35,267 nucleotides of DNA, taken from contig CANGOT010000002.1 in assembly GCA_947455425.1 (NCBI GenBank), forward strand, positions 1 to 35,267, written 5' to 3'. Below are positions 27,867 to 35,267 of the stretch, piece after piece. The notes beneath the pieces were generated by a model that was given only the letters and a program-made list of their open reading frames with translations, did not search any database and had not been told where the DNA came from. Each line of letters begins with the position of its first letter. The stretch's first letter is position 1. A program made the position numbers and the translations under genes. Source of the stretch: Chitinophagaceae bacterium (GTDB lineage: Bacteria > Bacteroidota > Bacteroidia > Chitinophagales > Chitinophagaceae).

Positions 27867-30845
27867 ATGCCAGAAAAGAAACTCTTCCTACTAGATGCTT
27901 ACGCACTAATTTTTCGTGCTTATTATGCTCTCATTCGTAATCCACGTATTACGAGCAAAGGCCGTAACACCAATGCACAGTTTGGTTTCACCAATACTTT
28001 AATAGAGTTAATTAAAAAAGAAAAGCCAACACATTTGGCTGTTTGTTTCGATGTAAGTGGCCCCACTGTTCGCGATGAAAAATATGAGTTTTACAAAGCC
28101 AACAGACAAGATGCTCCAGAAGATTTACTGGCAGCTGTACCCGATATTAAAAAGATTATAGAAGCTTTTAATATTCCTGTAATTGGTATAGAGGGTTATG
28201 AGGCTGATGATGTGATTGGTACATTAGCTTGGGAAGCTCACGATGCAGGTTACGAAGTATTTATGGTAACACCAGATAAGGATTATGGTCAGTTGGTGCG
28301 TGATGGCATTTATATGTATAAACCGAGTTCAGGTGGTGGGGATATTGAAATTCTTGGCCCAAAAGAAGTATGTGAAAAATGGGATATTAAACGTGTTGAT
28401 CAGGTAATTGATATATTGGGATTAATGGGTGATGCTGTGGATAATATTCCTGGTATTAAAGGCGTGGGAGAAAAAACTGCTGCTAAATTGTTGAAGGAAT
28501 ACGATACGCTTGAAGGTGTTTTAGAAAATGCAGATAGCATAAAAGGTTCTATTGGTGAAAAAGTAAGAGCAGGAAAAGAAGATGCCATTATGAGCAAAAT
28601 GCTCGCAACCATTATTACCAATGTACCTGTTGAGTTTCACGAAGAAAACTTTAAGCTAACAGAATGGAATAAAGATGCTTTGCAAGAAATATTTAATGAG
28701 CTGGAGTTTAGAACATTGGCTAAAAGATTGTTTGGTGATGGGCCTGCAAACAGTGAGACTTATCAGGCAAAGGATTTGTTTGGAGATGTAATTTACAAAC
28801 CACTGGGTTCAAAAAAAGCAACTGGAACACAAAGTGCACAAGCACCATCGTTATTTGATAGTCCTGCCGATAATTCGCGTCACGGGTCTGTGGCTTTGCC
28901 ATCGTTTCTACAGAGTATAGCACCAGTTGATGATTCAAATGAAGAAGAAATCAGTGAAGCACACGTTGCTTTTTTCAAAACAATAAAAGACGTTGAACAT
29001 AATTATCATTTGGTAAACACTCCAGAACTAATTAACGAATTAATCAATAAACTAATTAAACAAACAGAGATTTGTTTCGATACTGAAACCACCAATATTG
29101 ACGCAAATGAAGCTGAGTTGGTAGGAATGAGTTTCTCCATCACACCACACGAAGCTTATTATGTTCCTTGCCCCAACGAGAAACAAGAAACAAGAAACTT
29201 ATTAGAGCATTTTATGTCATTATTTAATGATGAAAGTAAAGTGTGGATTGGTCAAAACCTAAAATATGATATGTTGGTGTTGAAGTGGTACAACATAGCA
29301 TTGAAAGGTAATATCTGCGATACTATGCTGATGCATTATGTGGTGGAGCCTGAGGGCAAACGCAGTATGGATGCATTGAGCCAACAATATTTAAACTATG
29401 AGCCAATCCATATTGATGAATTGATTGGTAAGAAAACACGTAAAGCAACGAATAAAATCGGAGAATTAGGGCTAGATGCAGCTTCTTTAAAACAAGGAAA
29501 TATGAGAGATGTGGATGTGGAAATTGTAAAAGATTATGCTGCAGAAGATGCAGATATAACCTTACAATTAAAACATCAACTGTTTCCAATGCTAAAAGAA
29601 AAAGAGGTAGAGAAAGTGTTTAATGAAGTGGAGAATCCATTGGTGAAAGTATTGACAGCTATGGAGTTTGAGGGTGTTAAAGTAGATGTTGACTTTTTAA
29701 ACGAATACAGTAAACTGCTTGATGTGGATGCACGCAAGGCAGAAGAAAGTGTATATATGCAGGCAGGGGTGAAGTTTAATCTGGCATCGCCAAAACAATT
29801 GGGCGAAGTGTTGTTCGATAAAATGCAATTAGATTCATCTGCTAAAAAAACCAAGACTGGACAATACCAGACGGGTGAAGATGTATTACAAAAACTAGCT
29901 ACCAAAGGTCATCAAATTGTAGAAGATATTCTGGTGTTCAGAGAATTGACCAAACTAAAATCTACCTATGTAGATGCTTTGCCTAAACTGATTAACAGTA
30001 AAACAGGACGTGTGCATACCAGCTATGCACAAGCTGTTGCGGTTACAGGACGTTTAAGCAGTAATAACCCCAACCTGCAAAACATTCCTATTAGAACAGA
30101 CAGAGGCAAAGAAATTCGTAAAGCATTTGTACCACGCAGTGCTGATAGAATTTTAGTAAGTGCCGATTACTCTCAAATAGAATTAAGAATTGTGGCTGCT
30201 ATTAGTGGCGACCCTAATATGTGTGAAGCTTTTCGTTTAGGTAAAGACATTCACACAGCCACAGCTGCAAAGGTTTATAATATTGAGGAAGCCGATGTAA
30301 CCAAAGAAATGCGATACAAAGCCAAGAGCGTGAACTTTGGAATTATTTATGGGCAAGGTGCATTTGGTTTAGCAGATAATTTGGGCATCAGCCGAACCGA
30401 ATCAAAAGAAATTATAGATAACTATAAACGCGAGTTTGCTAGCATTAAAAAGTATATGGACGATACCATCAACTTTGCTCGTGAAAATGGTTTTGTTGAA
30501 ACCTTAATGGGCAGAAAACGTTGGTTAAGAGATATTAACAGTAGCAATTTTACGGTGCGTGGCTTTGCTGAACGCAATGCCATTAACAGCCCCATACAAG
30601 GCACAGCAGCAGATATGATAAAACTGGCTATGATTAAAATACAGGCTCAGTTGGAAAAAGAAAAACTACAAAGCAAAATGATTTTGCAGGTGCACGATGA
30701 ATTGATTTTTGATGCTGTACCCGAAGAAATAGACATACTAAAACCACTGATTTTAGAGAATATGAAATCGGCATTGCTATTGCCAAACGATGTACCTGTA
30801 GAAGCAGAATTGGGAATGGGTAAAAACTGGTTGGATGCACATTAA
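27867..30845 (+). CDS. polA: DNA polymerase I with 5'-3' exo, 3'-5' exo and polymerase domains
   Basis: LFLLDAYALIFRAYYA; exo motifs CFDTETT, GQNLKYDMLVL, DYAAEDADI; polymerase motifs SADYSQIELRIVAAIS, YKAKSVNFGIIYGQG, ILQVHDELIFD. Confidence 0.97.
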   Translation: MPEKKLFLLDAYALIFRAYYALIRNPRITSKGRNTNAQFGFTNTLIELIKKEKPTHLAVCFDVSGPTVRDEKYEFYKANRQDAPEDLLAAVPDIKKIIEAFNIPVIGIEGYEADDVIGTLAWEAHDAGYEVFMVTPDKDYGQLVRDGIYMYKPSSGGGDIEILGPKEVCEKWDIKRVDQVIDILGLMGDAVDNIPGIKGVGEKTAAKLLKEYDTLEGVLENADSIKGSIGEKVRAGKEDAIMSKMLATIITNVPVEFHEENFKLTEWNKDALQEIFNELEFRTLAKRLFGDGPANSETYQAKDLFGDVIYKPLGSKKATGTQSAQAPSLFDSPADNSRHGSVALPSFLQSIAPVDDSNEEEISEAHVAFFKTIKDVEHNYHLVNTPELINELINKLIKQTEICFDTETTNIDANEAELVGMSFSITPHEAYYVPCPNEKQETRNLLEHFMSLFNDESKVWIGQNLKYDMLVLKWYNIALKGNICDTMLMHYVVEPEGKRSMDALSQQYLNYEPIHIDELIGKKTRKATNKIGELGLDAASLKQGNMRDVDVEIVKDYAAEDADITLQLKHQLFPMLKEKEVEKVFNEVENPLVKVLTAMEFEGVKVDVDFLNEYSKLLDVDARKAEESVYMQAGVKFNLASPKQLGEVLFDKMQLDSSAKKTKTGQYQTGEDVLQKLATKGHQIVEDILVFRELTKLKSTYVDALPKLINSKTGRVHTSYAQAVAVTGRLSSNNPNLQNIPIRTDRGKEIRKAFVPRSADRILVSADYSQIELRIVAAISGDPNMCEAFRLGKDIHTATAAKVYNIEEADVTKEMRYKAKSVNFGIIYGQGAFGLADNLGISRTESKEIIDNYKREFASIKKYMDDTINFARENGFVETLMGRKRWLRDINSSNFTVRGFAERNAINSPIQGTAADMIKLAMIKIQAQLEKEKLQSKMILQVHDELIFDAVPEEIDILKPLILENMKSALLLPNDVPVEAELGMGKNWLDAH

Positions 30846-30871
30846 AGAGTGACAAAATGTTAATGATTAAT

Positions 30872-30879
30872 TATATTTG
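30872..30879 (+). promoter_or_regulatory. TAnnTTTG promoter element driving the nucleotidyltransferase cassette
   Basis: TATATTTG, 5 nt before the ATG at 30885. Confidence 0.5.
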
Positions 30880-30884
30880 ATTTT

Positions 30885-31091
30885 ATGGATAAAGAATTTA
30901 AAATGGATAGGACATTAGTTTATTCTCAAACATTTGAAGAAGCTAATAATCACACAACATTTTACGATAATAAATCTATTCAAGAAAGAGTCAATGCTGC
31001 TTGCTTCATCATTTACAATATTTATGGAACTAATCAACACACAAAAGTTGATAGAACAATCATTACTAAAAGAAAACACGAAAACAAATGA
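30885..31091 (+). CDS. Small hypothetical protein, candidate partner/antitoxin of the downstream nucleotidyltransferase
   Basis: 68-aa ORF ending ...DRTIITKRKHENK; its stop overlaps the next start (ATGA). Confidence 0.6.
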   Translation: MDKEFKMDRTLVYSQTFEEANNHTTFYDNKSIQERVNAACFIIYNIYGTNQHTKVDRTIITKRKHENK

Positions 31092-31549
31092 GTAATTTTT
31101 TTAATGATGATTTCATTGATTTTTTAAAAGCATTACAAAACAATCAGGTAAAATATTTATTAGTTGGGGGTTATGCTGTAATTATGAATGGATATATTAG
31201 AAGTACGTCAGATATGGATGTTTGGATTGACAAGACAGAAGAAAATTACTTAAAACTAGCAAACGCATTTTACGAATTTGGTGCTCCAATTTTTTCTAAA
31301 AAAGACTTTTTAAGCAATGACTTTGATGTGTGGGCTATAGGAAGAGAACCTAATAAAATAGAAATATTAACCGCTGTAAAAGGTATTGAATTTGATGAAT
31401 CTTACAGAACACATAATCTCTTTGATATTGGATTGTTTAAAGTGCCTTTTATAAACCTTACAACATTACTAAAAGCAAAAGAAGCAGCAGGAAGATATAA
31501 AGACAAAGCAGATATTGAAGAGTTAAAAAAGAAAAACGGAGATAACTAG
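31088..31549 (+). CDS. Nucleotidyltransferase-fold protein (DUF6036 / AbiEii- or MNT-like)
   Basis: VKYLLVGGYAVIMNGYIRSTSDMDVWID (GG...DxD nucleotidyltransferase motif), TTLLKAKEAAGRYKDKADIEEL. Confidence 0.78.
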   Translation: MSNFFNDDFIDFLKALQNNQVKYLLVGGYAVIMNGYIRSTSDMDVWIDKTEENYLKLANAFYEFGAPIFSKKDFLSNDFDVWAIGREPNKIEILTAVKGIEFDESYRTHNLFDIGLFKVPFINLTTLLKAKEAAGRYKDKADIEELKKKNGDN

Positions 31550-31570
31550 TTTTTAAAACAACTGCAGTCA

Positions 31571-31636
31571 TTACCTAATGATGTGCCTGTTGAAGCAGAA
31601 TTGGGAATGGGTAAAAACTGGCTGGATGCACATTAG
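31571..31636 (+). pseudogene. Second copy of the polA 3' terminus (22 codons including stop)
   Basis: Encodes LPNDVPVEAELGMGKNWLDAH*, identical in protein to the end of polA (30780-30845); differences all synonymous. Confidence 0.95.
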
Positions 31637-31663
31637 GTGGCTTACTTTGTTTATAATAAAATG

Positions 31664-31696
31664 CCTACAATGCTTTGCAACATTGTAGGGTTTTAT
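31664..31696 (+). terminator. Intrinsic terminator downstream of the polA-tail copy
   Basis: CCTACAATG-ctttgcaa-CATTGTAGG-GTTTTAT. Confidence 0.75.
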
Positions 31697-31795
31697 ATTT
31701 AGTTACTTTTCTTTCATCTTAGCCAATGTAGTGTTATGCACTAATATTTTACTGTTTATTAAAGAATTGGAAATCTCTATAAACACTTAGTGTTC

Positions 31796-31878
31796 CAGCA
31801 GTGTCTCTCGATAGAGGACGCTGCGTTTGATTGAACTGTCTATTTGCAACGCAGAGTCCCCGTTGGGAGACTCTGCTG
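31796..31878. repeat. BIME-like inverted pair of about 31-nt REP-like palindromes
   Basis: CAGCAGTGTCTCTCGATAGAGGACGCTGCGTT (31796-31827) and, on the opposite strand, CAGCAGAGTCTCCCAACGGGGACTCTGCGTT (31848-31878); 20-nt spacer. Confidence 0.75.
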
Positions 31879-31890
31879 AGACAAAAAATA

Positions 31891-33630
31891 TTACTGTATT
31901 TGCACTGGGGTGTTTCTATCGGTTGTTGTACTATCGCCCAATTGTCCAGTACTATTACTACCCCAAGCCCATAAAGTACCGTCGTTTTTTAAGGCCATAG
32001 TATGATAATAACCAGCACTAACGCTTACCCAATTGGTTGCCGTGCCTATTTTGACAGGGCTGTTACTATTGGTGGTAGAACCAACGCCCAGTTGCCCTGC
32101 ATTATTCTGACCCCAAGCCCATAAACTACCATCGGTTTTTATGGCTGAACTATGAGCACCACCTGCACTATTGCTTGCCCAATTGGCTCCTATTTGCAGT
32201 GGACTGTTTTTATTGGTATTAGTGCCATCGCCCAATTGCCCATTGTCATTCCTACCCCAAGCCCATAAACTACCATCGGTTTTTATGGCTATGGTATGAG
32301 AAAAACCTGCAACTATGCTTGCCCAATTTGTTTCAGTGCCTATTTGCACGGGGCTGTGGTTCTCTGTAATATTTGTAGTGCCATCGCCTAATTGTCCAAA
32401 TCCATTATTACCCCAAGCCCATAAACTACCATCGTTTTTTATGGCTATGGTATTTAAAGTTCCTGCAATAATACTTGCCCAATTATTTGCAGTACCTATT
32501 TGCACTGGGCTGTTTTTATTGGTAGTAGTACCATCACCCAATTGTCCATTACTATTCCTACCCCAAGCCCATAAACTACCATCAGTTTTAATGGCTAATG
32601 TGTGATCGTCCCTTGCACTAATGCTTGCCCAATTTGTTTCAGTGCCTATTTGTACAGGACTATTTCTTTGGGTAAAAGTGCCATCGCCTAATTCCCCTAC
32701 GATATTATAACCCCAAGCCCACAAACTGCCATCGGTTTTAATGGCTATGGTGTGATGATCACCCGCACTAATGCTTGTCCAATTGGTTGCCGAGCCTATT
32801 TGTTTGGGGCTGTTTCTTTGGGTATTTGTGCCATCGCCTAACTCACCATAAGGATTATTACCCCAAGCCCACAAACTGCCATCAGTATTTATGGCTATGG
32901 TATAATACCCACCTGCACTTACTTTTTTCCAATTATGATTAATAGTAGTTATTTTAGTTGTTTTAAAACTTATTTCGTTTCCATAAGCTGTACCAACGGC
33001 GTTAATTGCATAGGCTCTAACATAGTAAATTGTACTATTTAGAAGCCCATTTAAGTTACTTGAATAAGCCCCTACACCACTGCTATCAGATGTTTTGGTA
33101 GATAAAAGAACTGAAGGATTTGGATTCGTGCTCCATACAATTCCTCTTGATGTTACTGGACTACCACCATCGCTGGTAATATTCCCACCACTATTTGCAC
33201 TAACACTTTTGATATTAGAAATAGGTGTTGTAACCAAAGTTGGCAGCTTAAGATTATTTTGTGTAGATATTGTTACCTCGTTTGTATAAGTTAAAGAACT
33301 ACCTGCTGCATTAAAAGCATAAACTCTATAGGTATAAGCTGTGTTGGCAACAAGATTACTATCGGTATAGTTTGTAATGTTAACAGCTGTTTTACCAATT
33401 ACAGTATAAGTGCCATTAGTTATCCTTCTTTCAATTTTAAAACTGTCTTCATTGGTAGAGTTGTCTGTCCACGCAAGGTTTACTTTGCTTGTAGATACAG
33501 CTTGTCCAGTAAGGTTAGTAGGTGCAATTGGCACTACTGTAACTGTGGTGGTGTTTCCATTAGTTTCTTTTTTACAAGATGTTATTTGCAAAAGAATAAT
33601 GGCTAATAGAAGGTAAATTATTTTTTTCAT
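31891..33630 (-). CDS. Lipoprotein with fibronectin type III region and seven RCC1-type repeats
   Basis: [22 protein letters not shown] lipobox; FN3-like [33 protein letters not shown]; seven copies of (D)GSLWAWGxNxxGxLGDGT...SPVQIGTxTNWASIxAGxxHTIAIK. Confidence 0.92.
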   Translation of the reverse strand: MKKIIYLLLAIILLQITSCKKETNGNTTTVTVVPIAPTNLTGQAVSTSKVNLAWTDNSTNEDSFKIERRITNGTYTVIGKTAVNITNYTDSNLVANTAYTYRVYAFNAAGSSLTYTNEVTISTQNNLKLPTLVTTPISNIKSVSANSGGNITSDGGSPVTSRGIVWSTNPNPSVLLSTKTSDSSGVGAYSSNLNGLLNSTIYYVRAYAINAVGTAYGNEISFKTTKITTINHNWKKVSAGGYYTIAINTDGSLWAWGNNPYGELGDGTNTQRNSPKQIGSATNWTSISAGDHHTIAIKTDGSLWAWGYNIVGELGDGTFTQRNSPVQIGTETNWASISARDDHTLAIKTDGSLWAWGRNSNGQLGDGTTTNKNSPVQIGTANNWASIIAGTLNTIAIKNDGSLWAWGNNGFGQLGDGTTNITENHSPVQIGTETNWASIVAGFSHTIAIKTDGSLWAWGRNDNGQLGDGTNTNKNSPLQIGANWASNSAGGAHSSAIKTDGSLWAWGQNNAGQLGVGSTTNSNSPVKIGTATNWVSVSAGYYHTMALKNDGTLWAWGSNSTGQLGDSTTTDRNTPVQIQ

Positions 33631-33643
33631 ATTTATTATTTAT

Positions 33644-33955
33644 TTAGTTTCTAATTAGTATTCCAAGTTCTTCAATTACTTGATTCGGAAATACATCTAA
33701 AACAAGTTTAGCTATGTAGGGGCAAAGTATCATATCGGGGCATTCTGCCCAGTGCGGTATTGTATAATACCCAGTCATTCTTGAATGTTCGGCATCATTC
33801 AATTGCAAATAGCTTACCCTTTGTATTACTGTTGCAATAAGACCTGCCGGTGCTTGTTGTTCTATGCCATTAGCACCAAACTTAATAGTTAGCTGCCCAC
33901 CAATACAAGTGAACTCAAAAAAGGCTTCTTCGCCCAAAGTTTTACATTTTTCCAT
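33644..33955 (-). CDS. Hypothetical protein
   Basis: 103-aa ORF in the same direction as neighbours with plausible composition; no recognised family. Confidence 0.5.
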   Translation of the reverse strand: MEKCKTLGEEAFFEFTCIGGQLTIKFGANGIEQQAPAGLIATVIQRVSYLQLNDAEHSRMTGYYTIPHWAECPDMILCPYIAKLVLDVFPNQVIEELGILIRN

Positions 33956-34017
33956 TTATGTATTATTTTTCTGCCTACTCTATTATCCCCTTTTCGGCTA
34001 TCGAGGTTTATAAAAAA

Positions 34018-34049
34018 GTTCATCCGTTTAAATGTTTAAACGGATGAAC
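34018..34049 (-). terminator. Intrinsic terminator (15-bp perfect stem)
   Basis: GTTCATCCGTTTAAA-TG-TTTAAACGGATGAAC; on the minus strand followed by TTTTTTATAAA. Confidence 0.88.
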
Positions 34050-34060
34050 CAATTAACATT

Positions 34061-34699
34061 TTAATCTGCCACCATTTTGCTAATAATAGCACTCCACACC
34101 AAGGTATCGCTATCGCTGCCTTTGTAGGCTGCTGCAAAGGGGTAGGTTTTGCCAGGGATTAAGCCACTAATGGTAATGCTGTGCCCATTGCTAAAGCGAT
34201 GAAACCAACCCTCATCTATGTTTGCAGGGGTTTCGCCCAAAGCAATATCCCAAAAAGCAAACACAGTTCCATTGTCGCCGTGCATTGGTTTATCTACACT
34301 TAAATCTATAGTGCCTGCTGCTTTGCCACGTGCTACTTGAAAATTAATTACATCTTCCATTACCCTGTGTTGGGGTGTTTTTGCCAAAGGAAAACCAGTG
34401 GTTTGCAGTTTGCCCAAATCGCCACTTGCTTGTATGTTTATTTGAGCAGTTAAAACGCTTAGTGCAGCTACTAAAGTGGCTTTTGCCACATTTTTTGCGG
34501 TTACACTTGCTGCATTGCCCACACCCACTGCTGCCAATGCATTGTGAAATGCTGCTAATGCAGTAGTAGCATTGGTGAGCTCGTTGTGGGTAAATGTAAA
34601 AGCAGCATTGCCTGTGGTGCCTTTAATGCCTGCTGATGCTGTTGTGTCTAAATCGGCATCGGCATAATTACTGTAATCGGTGATGATTTTCTTTCCCAT
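34061..34699 (-). CDS. Hypothetical protein, Ala/Thr-rich with a C-terminal FN3-like segment
   Basis: 212-aa ORF MGKKIITDYSNYADADLDTTASAG...GWFHRFSNGHSITISGLIPGKTYPFAAAYKGSDSDTLVWS, followed by a clear terminator. Confidence 0.65.
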   Translation of the reverse strand: MGKKIITDYSNYADADLDTTASAGIKGTTGNAAFTFTHNELTNATTALAAFHNALAAVGVGNAASVTAKNVAKATLVAALSVLTAQINIQASGDLGKLQTTGFPLAKTPQHRVMEDVINFQVARGKAAGTIDLSVDKPMHGDNGTVFAFWDIALGETPANIDEGWFHRFSNGHSITISGLIPGKTYPFAAAYKGSDSDTLVWSAIISKMVAD

Positions 34700-34876
34700 A
34701 AATTTTAGGTTTTTAAATTAAAAAATAGTTGTGTTTATATGTTTGATGAATACATATTGGGGTTGAGCGAAAAAGTATTTTGAATAAAAGTTTGTAGTTA
34801 TTTTGAATGAGGTACGAATGAGAAGTCTGCTGAAATTTTTGAGATTTTTGGGCAAGAACCTTGAAACGACCAATGG

Positions 34877-35134
34877 TTGAATAAGTATATTGTTGAATGC
34901 AACAGAAACGATGCTTTTTACGATAAAAAGGGTTCTTTCTGCAACAAAAAGGGTTCTTTTTTTTGTGAAAAGGGTTATGTAAATGATTTTAGGGATACTT
35001 TTTACGGTATAAAGGGTGCTTTTAGCAGTATAAAGGGTGCTTTTTTTGCTGGAAAGGGTTGTGGAAATTATTTTAGGGATGCTTTTTATAATAGAAACAA
35101 CACCAAAAAGTATTTTAAGGATAACAATATTTAA
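34877..35134 (+). repeat. 21-bp (heptapeptide) repeat region with a TTG-initiated ORF
   Basis: NDAFYDK KGSFCNK KGSFFCE KGYVNDF RDTFYGI KGAFSSI KGAFFAG KGCGNYF RDAFYNR: consecutive 7-codon units. There is no ATG in frame, and coding status is uncertain. Confidence 0.75.
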
Positions 35135-35173
35135 AAAGAAATTTAAGGCTAACTTAGATGCCCAAAATTTATA

Positions 35174-35267
35174 GTGCTGTGCTGTGCTGTGCTGTGCTGT
35201 GCTGTGCTGTGCTGTGCTGTGCTGTGCTGTGCTGTGCTGTGCTGTGCTGTGCTGTGCTGTGCTGTGC
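35174..35267. repeat. Perfect pentanucleotide tandem repeat (GTGCT)n, running off the window end
   Basis: 94 nt, about 18.8 uninterrupted copies. Confidence 0.98.

Noticed and set aside
28400-30855. Minus-strand ORFs overlapping polA (e.g. 29323-29589, 29576-29905, 30634-30855)
   Set aside because: Antisense to conserved polA domains; no family resemblance or start signals.
31571-31636. polA-tail copy as part of a functional protein (readthrough of the nucleotidyltransferase TAG stop)
   Set aside because: It is in frame after the TAG at 31547-31549, but nothing indicates stop readthrough; better explained as a duplicated or residual gene end.
32315-33616. Plus-strand ORFs (32315-32605, 33095-33289, 33410-33616)
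   Set aside because: Antisense to the well-supported RCC1 lipoprotein; open frames are a by-product of the repeats.
1-35267. tRNA, rRNA or recombinase/integrase genes
   Set aside because: None recognised on either strand by eye; in particular no integrase accompanies the polA-linked cassette.

Overview
AT-rich Bacteroidota chromosomal segment, probably Chitinophagaceae/Sphingobacteriales-like judging by SusC/SusD, a T9SS C-terminal sorting domain, TAnnTTTG-type promoters and AT-rich codon usage. Most of the window is ordinary housekeeping or metabolic sequence: a SusC/SusD/lipoprotein operon, a PfkB kinase, lysA, a UvrD/PcrA helicase, a J-domain-KTSC protein, a Gfo/Idh oxidoreductase, holB, a DUF2461 protein, a C-terminal processing protease, pdxH, korB, marR plus an acyl-CoA dehydrogenase, gmk, an APC permease and polA. 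The unusual content is in junctions and repeats. (1) A two-gene nucleotidyltransferase cassette, TA/Abi-like, sits directly after polA and is followed by a second 66-nt copy of the polA 3' end. That copy differs from the first only at synonymous sites, which suggests insertion into, or exchange at, the polA terminus with regeneration of the C-terminus. (2) Six units of an exact 41-bp period repeat, with an alternating 82-bp higher-order pattern, fill the divergent intergenic region next to a small HTH-like gene. (3) Two separate loci have a 21-bp (heptapeptide) period, at about 650-775 and 34877-35134. (4) A frameshifted RAYT (REP-associated transposase) relic with nearby hairpins lies at the left end, and an inverted pair of REP-like palindromes (BIME-like) lies at 31796-31878. 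(5) A perfect GTGCT pentanucleotide array runs off the right end. All family assignments come from reading the translated sequence by eye; no searches were run.
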